From NCBI RefSeq assembly GCF_031877795.1, contig NC_133943.1, positions 12,331,001 to 12,395,000 of the forward strand: a stretch of 64,000 bases of DNA, read 5' to 3'. The first letter of the stretch is position 1, and each line of letters opens with the position of its first letter. Below the pieces are notes generated by a model. The model was not told the origin of the DNA, did not search any database, and saw only the letters and a list, made by a program, of their open reading frames with translations. Source of the stretch: Strix aluco (Eukaryota; Chordata; Aves; Strigiformes; Strigidae). The position numbers and the translations under genes are program-made. Positions 1 through 10,849 of this stretch are shown here, one piece after another.

Positions 1-267
1 GGGGATGTCTGCTGGGATCCGTGTTGCGTCATGGTTTATGCTGGAGGAGAAGGAAAGCAAGACGAGGCTGGAGAGACGGTGAGATGGGGGGCAGCGGGTA
101 GCTGGGGATGGGCAGGGTAATACCTCCACAGGGTGAAATGGGGTGCTGCTTAGAATCGCACTCCCCATGAGCCGCCACAGCCCCATGCTGCTGGTGCTGT
201 GGCTGCCGTGGCACTTGCTAGCATGGAGCCACCACGCGTGTCCCCAGGGTCCCTGCCCCAAGCTCAC
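1..267 (-). other. IL17B: IL17B intron 2 (partial)
   Basis: This is intronic sequence downstream (to the left) of IL17B exon 2. It begins with a consensus GTGAG donor read on the minus strand from 267. The third IL17B exon, which would carry the cysteine-knot core, is not visible here and must lie beyond the left edge. I see no other feature in it. Confidence 0.8.
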
Positions 268-554
268 CTGTAGGCCCAGGGCGACAAGCTCCTCCGGTTG
301 GACCTCCAGAGCCTCAAGTTGACCTGGCACTTGGTGTCGCCTGGCTCAGAGCTGTTCCTCAGCTGGCGCACCATGTCCTGGATGCTGCGCTCATAGTCTG
401 CCATGGTGGTATAGGGATCATCCAGGGCCCAGGCGAGGGCAGGGGTGGCCGTGGGGGGCCGTGCCAGGCCCCTTCTCCTGCCCTTTGCTGCCTTGCTTTG
501 GTCCTTCGCTTCGGGGACCAGGATCATGGCAAAGGTGAAGATGCAGAGGAGAAG
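268..554 (-). CDS. IL17B: Interleukin-17B, coding exon 2
   Basis: IL-17B is a secreted homodimeric cytokine of the IL-17 family that signals through IL-17RB. The exon is 287 nt: 95 codons plus two bases of a split codon. A CCTCCTCAG acceptor ends at 555 and a CAG|GTGAG donor starts at 267. It supplies the rest of the signal-peptide core (LLLCIFTFAMILV), a basic propeptide-like stretch (KGRRRG), a variable linker, and the conserved N-terminal block YERSIQDMVRQLRNSSE. That block contains an NSS N-glycosylation sequon. A conserved Cys in KCQVNL and the family signature RRSLSPWAY follow. The NSS, C-VNL and SLSPW motifs with the same spacing are characteristic of IL-17B rather than IL-17A/F, C or D. 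The exon is one codon shorter than I recall for human. The sequence shows an intact frame; the identification rests on family knowledge. Confidence 0.95.
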
Positions 555-1526
555 CTGAGGAGGAAGGAGGATGGTGTGTGGCTGCCCAGGCCACAGGGCT
601 GGTGTGGAAAGAGAGCTTTCCCACCTCCCATGGGTTACTGAGCGAAGGCAGGACCGCACTGACTTTGGGGTGGCACATGCAACCCCTGAAGGGCAACACT
701 GGCCTGCGGGTGAGACCCATAGAAGCACACAAGGGCCATTTGCAGAGGTGGTGGGCACATGGCTGTGGTGAGCCCCCTGGCCCAAGCCCCAAGCTGATGC
801 ATGTGGCTGCAAAGCCCCTCGCCCTGGTTGCAGCTGGCAATTTGCATTGCCCAAAGTGCCTCTGCCCGTGCTGCCCGAGCTGTGCCTGGTCCCTTCCCTG
901 CCCACCCTGAGGTGGCTGCATGCTGGGAGCGATGGGTACACCCTTAGCTCAGGCTGTACCTGGGCAGCCTCTGGTTTCAAAGGAGCTTTAGAGATGACAG
1001 TCAAGAATGGGATCTTTATCCGAACCCTCCTCTCCCTCCCTCTGTGCTCTGGGGACGGTGAGAGAGAAAAGAAAGATGCTTTTTCCTTTCCTTCTCCCTC
1101 CGGCCTCGCAGGGCTGAGCTCCCGTGTGCTGACACCCGGCAGGCTGCCCAGCGGCAAACAAAGTTGCTTTCTGTAGTCCTGTTCCCTGCTATTCGTGTCC
1201 CTGCAGCCAGCCACAGGCCGCCCCGCAGCCCTGCCCGCTGTCCCGCAGCCCTTCCCGTGGGCGTGCGGTGCCCCGGGCCAGGGACAGCTCAGCCGGGGCT
1301 GTTTTCCCCTCCGGTGCCGGACCGTCCACTCGGGCTGTCGCAGCTTTGCTCTCCGAGGCTGTTGCATCCTCACCGTGCCAGGCGTGGGAGCGATGGGCCT
1401 GGCAGATCACAGCATGCATCTCCAAAGCAAACAAACCCAGCTAGCCACCCATAAACAAGCGTGCAAATAATTATATTAAAGAAGGAAAACAAGGAGCAAG
1501 CCCTGAGCTGCCGTGCAGTCACCTAC
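555..1526 (-). other. IL17B: IL17B intron 1
   Basis: This 972-bp phase-0 intron has a CTG|GTAGGT donor and a CCTCCTCAG acceptor on the minus strand. It is GC-rich with pyrimidine-rich stretches. Open frames crossing it on both strands are not supported by any recognisable protein similarity. No further feature is seen. Confidence 0.85.
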
Positions 1527-1547
1527 CAGGTTTGGAGCCCGCTCCAT
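1527..1547 (-). CDS. IL17B: Interleukin-17B, coding exon 1 (start codon)
   Basis: Seven codons (MERAPNL) start with an ATG in good context (GGCGATGG, G at +4) and end in frame at a GTAGGT donor. Joined to exon 2 they give MERAPNL|LLLCIFTFAM, the expected signal peptide. Human IL17B also splits after a seven-codon first exon ending in NL. This exon is too short to find from open-frame length and was placed by the splice phase of exon 2. The 5'UTR lies to the right; its extent and the promoter are not resolved. No TATA box is evident within 150 bp. Confidence 0.88.
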
Positions 1548-2459
1548 CGCCGCGGAGGGGCTGCCGGCCGCCGTCCTGCAGTGTGGCTGTCACTGGCGAG
1601 CTGGGGAGCTAAAAAGGGAAAGCCCCAGCCCCCGGCTCCGCTCTGCCGGAGGTGTGTCCGGTCCCCGAGGTGCCAGGGAGCCTCGGCACAGGCAGGGCAG
1701 GGGGCCAGTGTGGTCTGGGACTCGGCCACCCGCCGCCTCCCCGGGCGCTGGCTCCACCTGCGGCTGTGGATGGTGGCGGGTCCCCTCTGGGCAGGGCAGC
1801 CCGGAGGGGCTCGCTGGGCAAAACCTGCCCTGGGGAGGGGGTTTGGGCTCTGGTGGTGACACCGGTGTGGTCACAGCCCTGCCGGGGCCAGGAGGGACAT
1901 GGCTGCTGGGCTGGGGGAGCAGGGGCTCGCGGAGGCCCGGGGGTGAGCCACATCTGGCGCTGGTAGCAAGGTGTGCAGGTAGCCTGGGGCTGTCCCGCTG
2001 TCCCTGTGGGGACAGCTGAGGGCCTGCTGTCATCCATGTGCCACCACCAGCTCTGCTGTCGCCAGGAGCCACCAGAGCCTTCTGTCCAGCAGTGAGTCAA
2101 CAGCACCCATCACTTCCTGCACCCCTGGTCTGTCTGTCCCCAAACCCTTCCCCTCCTGCTGTCCTCAAACCCGTGCCCAACTCCGGGCAGTGGGGGCACA
2201 CCAGCTCCGCTCACAGCTGGCCTTGGGGTGGTGGGTGTTAGTGGTGGGGCGCTCCCCCCTCCCAGGCAGTGCTGCTCTGGCTTCCCGGGACCAAGCACTG
2301 GGATGCAGGGTGCTGCGGTGGGGGAAACTGAGGCAGGGGAGATGCCGGCTGCGACGCTCCGTCCCAGGGACAGGGCAGAAGGGGCCTCTCTCGGGATGGG
2401 GCTGGCCTTGGGCGTGGGCCGGGGGCTGCAGCAGCCCGCCATTGCACCCCCCCCTGCCC

Positions 2460-2495
2460 TGGCTGTCCCTGTCCTTGTCCCTGTCCCCGTCCCTG
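2460..2495. repeat. Imperfect hexanucleotide repeat (TCCCTG)5
   Basis: Five six-base units TCCCTG, TCCTTG, TCCCTG, TCCCCG, TCCCTG run from 2466 to 2495, preceded by a partial unit. This is a short polypyrimidine minisatellite with no coding support. Confidence 0.8.
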
Positions 2496-2570
2496 CGGCC
2501 AGGCAGCCGCTGTACCACACGGTGGTGCTGTCCTCCACCCAACCGCGCCGCCCGCCCTCCGCCCGTCCCC

Positions 2571-2643
2571 TCCGCATCCCTCCTCCGCAACTTCCATCCC
2601 TCCGCATCCCTCCGTCCCTCCCTCCCTCCATCCCTCCCCCCCT
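2571..2643. repeat. Pyrimidine-rich (ATCCCTCC/CCCT)n simple repeat
   Basis: A nearly pure C/T tract is built of CATCCCTCC and CCCT units ending in a run of C. It is a simple repeat and breaks up any reading frame of interest. Confidence 0.8.
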
Positions 2644-5600
2644 GCCAGCCCCAGCGGGACGCGGGGGTGCCCGGGGCTGTTCCCCACGCCCACGGGCAGC
2701 AGGGTCTGCCCTGCTCCTTTGGAGGGTCCCTTAATTCGTTAGGGCTGCTGCCCCCGAAGGCCGGGCGGCGCTGGGGGTGCTGCTCCACCTCTTGTTGGAG
2801 TTTTCTCCCTCGCCTTTCCCCACCCTGCTCCCTCTCAGCTTTTGTGGCACTAGATGTTGAGTTTCCCTCTGCCTCCCCACTCACCGCACATCTCCAGGGG
2901 TTTGAAGGTGCTTTGAAGGGCGGTGGGAAATTTCCACCTCCTTTTCCCAGTCCATGAACTGGGCCTCTTAGAAAACCTGGAAAATAAGGTAAAACTCACT
3001 GCACCTCCTACTGCACCCTCTCCTCCTCCCATCCTCAGGATGCAACGCTGCTGCTCCCACCCGCAGGGGAGCCCCAGCCATGTTAGCATCCCCCAGGATC
3101 AACACAGCATTTCAGGGGCTTTCCCATCCCCTCGGGTGAGGTCTGATGCTGCATACTGAGCACAGCATGTCCCTTTTGTCACCTTGGGGACCTGCAAAGG
3201 GGACCTGGCCATAGCAGAGGCCCTGCAGCCACCTGCCTTTGCTGCACTGGGTGGTACGGCAGAACCCAGCCCTCCACCACCAGCCTTTTCTGGGATTCTG
3301 ACCCTGCACTCCAGTGATTTCACCCCCTATTCCATGATCCCCCAAGAAGGGCCAGTGAGCAGCCCTGGGCCTGGGGCACCCGGAGGGTGCCGGCCGCCTG
3401 CATGTGCCGCAGCCGCCTGCGTTGTGTCAGCGCTCGGCAATGCTGTTTACACATGAGAGAGGCTCAGAGGCATCCACTCCGGCAGCCAATTACCCAGTTT
3501 TGATCTTTTTTGGTGAAAAGGAAACCAGGGCTTTTCAGACATGGCCAAATTTGATAAGCTGGGGGAGGCGGGGGCGGGCGCAGGAGGCTTTTCCCCACTG
3601 GCCTTGAGCAAGGGAAGGGGCTGGGGTGCATGGGCGGCTGGGTCATGGCCAGCCCCTGCCTCCCGGCTGGGACGTGGCAGCCAGTGGACTCCGTGTGCCC
3701 ATGCCAGCCCCGGTGCTACCCCTGCAGCAGTGGGGTGTGCTGGGATCAGCCCCATGGCGGGAGGCGAGGGAGTGGGTGGCTGGGAAGGGCTGGAAACCCC
3801 TGCACAGCTCCCCTGGGAGTGGGTTACTCAGAGGGGAGAAGGGATGTATTTTCGGGTTTTATTGTATTTGCTCATCCCTAGTACTTCTCTACCACATTGC
3901 CCCGCTGCCACAGGAAACTTGGGTGGAAAGCAGAGCCTGGAGAGTGGGAACAGACACCCAAACAGGGCAGGAGGGGCCATGAAAATAGGCTCGACCTGCC
4001 CTGAGTAAACCCAGGTGCATATTTCCCAAGGTAACCATCACAGAACCCGCTGCCGTGCCTGAGCTCCCCAGGTAGAGGGATTCAGGGCAGCCGTTCCTTG
4101 CCATGCTCGGCAGGAGGGATGTGCTGGCCAGGGAGCGTGTGGCAGAGCACACAACGGGGACCGCAGGTATGGGAAGAGGGGGAATCAGACCACAGTTCCC
4201 ATGCTGGCAGAAAATAGCTTTTTGCCTTTTTTCACAAGCAGGAATGTCCCTGCCAGGGCAGGAGCTGCTGGTGTGGGGTCTGCAGTCCTCTCTGCCCGTG
4301 GTGGGCAGCATCACCGCTGGTGCCACACTGCAGGGCATGGCTGCTGCTCCAGGCACCAGGCTGCTCCTGCGCCCAGATCCCCGGTGGGTTTGTGAGGCCC
4401 CAGCACACCTGAGCACACACCCACCCGTGGGCCAGGCGGCCGGGGCCGGCGGGAGGCTCCGGCACGGCCACGGCACCTCCTGTCTCTGTGTGAGCAACAT
4501 TTTCCACTCATCAAACGTAAGCGTGCCCCGGCGAGCCGGCCTCACCAGAGCCTGCCCCGCGCTGTGGCGGAGAGCAGGGCTGGGGCTGGGGGCCTCCTGC
4601 ATCCCCCCGCTGCCCCCCGGCAGGTAGCGCCCGGTCGAGCCGGTGGCACGGCACTCACATCCATATTTGCACAAAGGCCCACTCAGAGCGTGAGTGGCTC
4701 CAGAGACGCCCGGGCCAAAAAGGCTTATTTTAAGCTTGCTTGGAAAAAGAACATTGTTTGGTGGGAATTAAAACTCCCCGTTCTCAAAAAAGGGAAAAAC
4801 AAAAAGTGCTTAATTCTGCCGGCTCCTGCCGTTGTATAAACACAGAGCCACGGCCCAGCTGGTGAGGGCGGTCAGGAATTCATCGCTGGCATCGAGCAGG
4901 GTGGGTGCCCTCCCCCAGGCAGCTGTCGTGGGACATGGACCTGTCCCCTCCTGCGCCCCCGTGACACTGGCGCTGTCTCCAGAGTCCCCACCCTGGCGGG
5001 AAGGGTTTTCCCGTGGGAGGGAAGGGGCATTGCCCAATGTGGGTGCTGCGGCTGCAGAGCCACCCTGAGGTGCCGGGGTGCCGCGGGCAGGAGGGGTGAC
5101 GGTGGCGGCTGCGCGAGGGGCTGGACGAGCTGTCGGCAGCCCGGGCTCTTGCTGCGCCTGGGTTGTGCATCAAAGGCCAGTATTATTTATATAGCCTAAT
5201 CCGGCTGTCTCGGCGGCCCTTCTGCCTGCTCGGGCGGGGAGCTGGGTGATGCTCCGGGCTGTCTGTAAATCACGCCCTTTGGATCACACGCGTGAGATAA
5301 CAGCCAGGCTTTGGCGTCGGCAGGCAGAGCTGTGCAGGGTTGTCCTTTGGGGCGGGGGGTCAGCAGCACCCCAGCCTGCCCGCTCCCGGGCAGGAGGCTC
5401 CCGGGGGGCCAGAGGCGTCGGGAGAGCGGCTGCCGGCAGCGCCGGGCCGGCGGGGCGGGAGGGAGGGTGCGCGTCCGGCACATCCTGCTGCGGCCCTGCC
5501 GGCACATCCATCAGCCGCCCAGCGTTTACAGCACGTCGCTGGTTACATGATCCAGACACGCAGGTTCCTCCTGCCCTACTCCTCTCCTGTCTTTTGTTTT

Positions 5601-8600
5601 CTTTTGCTTTCTGCTCCTGGAGACGGAGCACCTGATGGAAAAAGCCTGCTCTCCCGCTCCCCGTGCTAGAAACACCCGTTTCCTTCCGCCCCTGCCCGGC
5701 ACAGTGCCCGGTGCGGTGCAGGCAGCTGCCCCAGCAGCTCCCTGCTCCTGCTGCCCTGTGTCTGGCTCACCCTGTGGCAGCAGCGCGGGAGGACTGGAGG
5801 GGCCGGTGCGAGGGCACAGCGGGGACAGACCCTGGTCCCAGCTGTCCCTCTGGGTGCTCAGCGTGGGGCAGAGCCAGCTCCCTGCAGGACGGAGCAGGGC
5901 AGATCCCTGGTCTCCTCCAGGCAGGGAGGCAGCAGGGACCGCCAAGGCACTGCCTGGACACGGGTCCCACCAGCCTGCAGAGCCCGACGGGCCCCTGGCC
6001 ACATGCCCTGCTCCCTCCATGTCCCCCGTGCTTGCCCTCCCGCCTTCCCCAGCCCTTTGGGCTCCTGGCCTCAGCCTGTACTGGCTGTGTCCCACTGCGC
6101 ACCAGCACAGAGCACAGGCGGGCAATGCTGGGTTTCCAAATAACTCAGTTTTGCTTCCCTCTGCAGCCTAAGGGAGCCAATATGGTGGTCAGACACAAAC
6201 CCTGGAGTGCTTTGGAGGGGTGGCTGCATTTCGTGCTGGACTGAAAAGGTGAGATACGGTCCTGCCAGGATGTCCTCTGCATCCTGGCTTCTGGCTGCAG
6301 GAAGGGCCAGCTCTCCAGCCCCATGTGGGGCACGGAGCAGCCTGGAGCCATCCCTACTGCCCTCCCTGCACGGCCACGGGGCTGGAGGGAGCTCCCAGGG
6401 ACCTGCTTCCAGGGCAGCGATGCCCTCCAGGTCTGCAATGAGAAAGCCTCTTATTTTTAGGGCTTTGGTGGCTTTTGCTTGTGGGCAGGCGTCCAAGTTC
6501 CCAGTTTCCCAGGGCAAAGCAGAAGGCGGAGGTAAATGGAAAGCTCAACGGTGGCATTGACGTCTGCCCTGGCAGGTCGTGCTCAAGTCAAACTTCTCCT
6601 CCCTGTAGCCCTGGGCACAGGGCCACTGCAGCACATGCAGGGTCCCCCGAGCTCCTGGGGAGTTGTCAGCAGGGGGGAACTGGTGGTTTGAAGTCAGGGC
6701 AGAAAGTCTCCTGCCCTGGTCCTATCCTCTGCTCCTACGTGCTGCTGTTTTAGCAGTCTGTGGAGGGCGGGGATTTACAAAGCAGCACAGGCTGGTCCTG
6801 AAGGTCACCTTTAGAGCAGCTTCAGCCCAGCTCACCCATTAATCACACTGTCCTGCCCCTGCAACGGAGATGGTGCATGCATGGGGGTGAGGGAGGCAGG
6901 GGCTGCCTCTTCGCTGGTGTAATAATATACGGGCTGAGAAATGCCTGCCTGCCCCCCAGCAGCCCCCTCTGATGTTGGGCAGCAGATGAAAAGGCTGTAA
7001 ATTCGGTGTGTTTGGATGTTAGCAAGGCTCATGGCAGAGGGGTTTCTCTTATCACTCCTTGAGCTCTCGGGAAGGTGGGAGCAGCCCCGCAGAGCCTGCC
7101 CGGAGGCTCCCTCTCCATCACTGCCCTGTGCTCGGCTGGCAGCCAGTGGTCCCCTCACCGCCTGCCCGGGACGGAAGCGGGGCTGTCCCGACCGCCCAGG
7201 ACCACCCGGGCCCTCACACCCAGCCATGGGGGCTGGAGGTCGGCAGGGGGTGGGAAAAAAAATCACTTTTGTGGAGATACTGAAACTGAATCTGCCGCGA
7301 AGAGGGATCACTGGGCAGCATCTTAGCAAAGAAGTAACAAAAACAAACCCGCGCCAAGGAATCCTGCTTTGCCCCAAATGTTTTTCTTATGGAGTTGTAA
7401 TAAGACAAGAGTTGTAAAGATAGTAACCTCCTAAACATTACCTTATTAAGGCTTCTCAGAAACCACAGGGCACGACCCCTCTGGGTCATGGAACAAGAGA
7501 GCAGCATCCAGCGAACAAACAGAGGCTAACGTTACATTTTTCACTTCATTTAGGAAACCTGGTTTCTAATTATAGGGTTTGTTTAATGGCAGCAGTTAGT
7601 TGTGCTTCACTCAAAGCCAGCCCACCGAGAGCAGGGGCTGTGCGGCCATGTGGAGGGGAGAGGGGACGGAGGGTGGTGGGGGCTGGGAGATGCTTCTGGG
7701 CTCCCAGGGCACGGGATGGGGATGAGCTCGGTACCCATGGGCACAGCGAGGGTACGGGGATCCGATGTGGCGTGGGAGGACTCTGTGCCCAGGGAGGAGC
7801 CCCAGCGTGTCCTGGGGACATGCCACATGTGCTGTCCTAGCTCTGTGCCGTGCACCAAGGCTTATCTGCAGCGCAGGGAGAGGGATGCCCCTGCTGCCGG
7901 GCAGCATGGCTGTGTTCTGTGTGGTCCCCTCGCATGCCCACCGTGCCCTGGTGACTGCAGGCAGACCTGCTGGGAGCTGACTGCTCCGGGGATGTGGCAA
8001 GATCAAGGATTCTCCTGCCACAGGGCCACTGGATCTGTGTCTGTGCAGGGATTGAAACAAGAAGGTTTGGGGTTTTTTTTCCACAGTCTGTTGCCAGCAG
8101 CCCCAGGGAAGTCCTCCGTATTCCTGGCCAGGTACCTTGATGGTGGCTGTGGCTCCTTGGAGGACACCAGCTGCCTCCCTCCCCCAGGTTTGGGCACACT
8201 GCCGGCAGGTTCAGGCACTGCCACTCCAGTCCCCACTCTCCTGGCAGGTGCTGAGCATCCCCTGGGGCTGTGCTAGCAGCTGCTTTCCAGGGTCTTGTCC
8301 TCACCCCAGCGGGTAGTGCTGGCCCGCCAGCCCTGTGGTCCCCACTGCAGAGCAGGCAGCAGGGCTGAGCACACAGCAGTTGTGCATTTGCCTGTTTTGT
8401 GATGGCCTGGCCGCAGTGTGCGCTGCTGCATGGTGCCTGGAGTGGAGGGAGATGTGAGTGTGTGTGCGTGTGTGCATGAGTGCAGTGGTGCAGAACACAC
8501 AGTCCAGTTCTCTGCTTCTCCTTTACTGCGGCTGGCAGGGCAGTAACCTCCTGGACAACTCGTCCCCTCCCTCAGCTGAACCCTGGTGCTGGTACAACTC

Positions 8601-10531
8601 CACACTGGTTTTGGTCCCCACTGTCCCGCCGCTCACACTCCAAGGCTCCATCCCCAGAGCCAGCTGGCGTGGCTGGGTGCTCCACAGCAGCCTGGTCAGC
8701 TGCTGCCTCTCCTCCTCGCCTCTTTAACTCCCAAAGTGACTTGCCCAAAGTGACTCCCTCTTTCCAGTTGTGGGTGTTTCTCCAGCAGCTGAGAAAAACC
8801 AGGCCAGCTGGTTCAGAGCTGGCTTTGCCAGCTTGCTTTCTTTCACCACCCCCAGGTGAACTGGGTGACTCGGAACACCCATCTCTCTGCCAGCTGCAGG
8901 CAGCAGGGCTTCATTTCCAGCCCTGACCCTCCACAGCCATCCAGGGCTGTTCTGAGCTGCCTGGTTTGCAGGGGCACGGGGCTAGTGCGGGGAGGGGGCT
9001 GGTGGCCAGCCACAGCCTCAGTGTGGGAGGGATATCCTGGGAGGGTCACAGAGGTGCTGCAGGGACATTTAGCTCCTGTAGCAGACGCTGAGGTGGTGCA
9101 TAAATCTGGGGGGAGCAGGAGGGACGCCAAGCACTCCCCACCCTGTACAAAGCCTGGCATGATAACAGAGGGGCTCTGGTCCTGGCTTTGGGGTTGTCCT
9201 CAGCTCCCAGACTTGGAGACCCCTCTCCTTTCCTGGCCCCTCTGGGATGTGTTGCTGGTGGAAGTCCTGCCCCACCAGACCCTGACACCAGGTTTATCCT
9301 CACCGAGGCTAGGGCAGTGCATGCACATCCCCAGGCACCAGGAGTGCTCAGCAGCTGCCGCTGTGCCTGTGCATGGCTCAGGATCAAGCTCCTTCCCACG
9401 AGCTGGGGGACCTCTCAGGGCACAAGACCCCAGAGACCAGCCCTTTGCTCTCTCCAGGAGTGACACCACCTTGGAAAACCCAGAGCAGAAGCTGTTGGTG
9501 CTCCCCCCTTGCTCCCCAGCTCTCCCTCGGTTATCGCTTGCTGCAGAGGACTCTGCAGCAGCTGCTTCCTCCTCCTTCGGAGCCGAACTCTGCTGCTGGC
9601 TTCACTGCCCAGGGGGAGCCCAGCACAGCCCTGCAAACAGCCCTACTGCCTGGAGGGGCTTGGAGCAGGGCAGCAGTGCCTAGAGCAGAGGTGACCCCTT
9701 CCCTTGCCATGCCAGAGACTGATGGCTGCTGCAGGAGGATGAAGGCACTTTGGTGCTGGGTGTTTCCTTCCCAAGCTGCCAACTGGCTGCTCGTTAATGG
9801 GGCCCCAGTGCCGGCTGGAGGCCGTACATGGACTCATGGTCCACGCAGGGCCGGGAGGGGCTGGGGCTGACACAGCCCCACAGTGATGGAGCTCCCACAC
9901 CGGCTCCCTGTTCTGCTAAAACTCGGGGAAACATCCAGCCCTGCAGCCCTGGCCTCACCACCATGGTCCCATGGGGGTCCCAGCCCCACCGGCACTCAGG
10001 GATCTCACCCTGCACACATGGACAGACTGGCGAGAGTCCCGTGGCCGCCGAAACGTCTTTTTTCCCAGGCCAGATGGAGCTTTTCAAAGTAATGGGAATC
10101 ACAAGCCACCTCCAGCCGGGCCAGGGAGCATCTCCGCTTCCTTCCCCCGGCCAGCAGGACAGACGCCAGCCCTGGCTCCCCGGCCCTGCGGCCAGCCTGC
10201 CCCACCAGACCCCCGCCCCACCGGTGGGATGCATGTCCCCCCCGTGCGTGGTCCTGGGGCCGAGAGGAAGTCAGTTATTGCAAACAACTTTCTCTGGGCG
10301 GGATGGCCTGGGTTCCCAGGCGCGTCGCTGGCAGCCTGCGCAGCCCTGGCCGCTCTCCTCCCCCCCGCTCCCCCCAGCCGTCCTTCCCTCGCTCCCCCTC
10401 TCCAACTTAATGACTTCCACATGGGCCTCTGGCATCCCGAGCCAAGCCTCCCAGCATTGTCTGAAATCTCCAAATTTAGAAGAAATATGAAAATTGTCAA
10501 GCAGCCCTTCCTTAGGGGGTAAAAGCAACAC

Positions 10532-10682
10532 TCGGCTGCTCGGCGGCGGGTCGCGACGGCAGGGCCACGTGACGGCACCCCAGCCAATGGATCCCCTCGG
10601 CGCCCCTGACAGCGGTACCCGTCGGCAGCCTGGCCTCCTCCTGCAGCTCATATAAGGTAAAAAGAAAAAGGTTTTCCAGCTT
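10532..10682 (+). promoter_or_regulatory. Candidate CpG/CCAAT/TATA promoter (upstream CARMN-like)
   Basis: About 14 CpGs fall within 10532-10625. The patch carries an E-box CACGTG at 10566-10571, immediately followed by a TGACG half-CRE. A forward CCAAT box lies at 10584-10588 and a TATA-like CATATAAGG at 10649-10657. The spacing would place a plus-strand start near 10680. A strong donor, GGCAG|GTAGGT, follows at 10849/10850 and would give a first exon of about 170 nt. Mammalian CARMN (MIR143HG) has promoters well upstream of the miRNAs, so this is a plausible long-isoform start. This is inference from motif layout; there is no transcript evidence. Confidence 0.35.
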
Positions 10683-10849
10683 CTGAGCAGCCTGGAAGGA
10701 GTTTTTTGCTGAGGGCTCCCATGCCAGCCACTTAAAAAACCCCAGCTGACAGTGCCGGGGTCCCAGTGGCGGGTTATAACGTGCCGGGAGGAGGTGGCAG
10801 GCATGTGCCCATGTCCCCACGGTGCCCCGCCGCAGGTGTGGGGTGGCAG

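Larger units (their letters stand above)
1548..10531. other. GC-rich non-coding region upstream of IL17B
   Basis: I recognise no protein-coding exon here. Long open frames on both strands are low-complexity Pro/Gly/Ala/Ser/Arg-rich translations of GC-rich DNA. Short AT-rich islands stand out at about 3480-3560, 4712-4850, 5165-5310, 7245-7590 and 10400-10530. They are candidates for conserved regulatory elements. CpG-dense patches flank the island at 5165. Simple repeats are listed separately. An acceptor-like TTTTTTTTCCACAG ends at 8086. Confidence 0.6.

Noticed and set aside
555-1373. Extension of the IL17B exon 2 frame to a 369-codon open frame
   Set aside because: The sequence beyond 554 is intron 1. 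The CTCAG acceptor and the true seven-codon first exon at 1527-1547 explain the gene better.
8856-9683. 275-codon plus-strand open frame
   Set aside because: No family signature; alternative frames on both strands are equally open.
10632-10760. Minus-strand frame reading FFLPYMSC / LFLFTLYELQEEAR over the 10.65-kb element
   Set aside because: No known protein recognised, and it overlaps a promoter-like element. The frame is best explained by chance.
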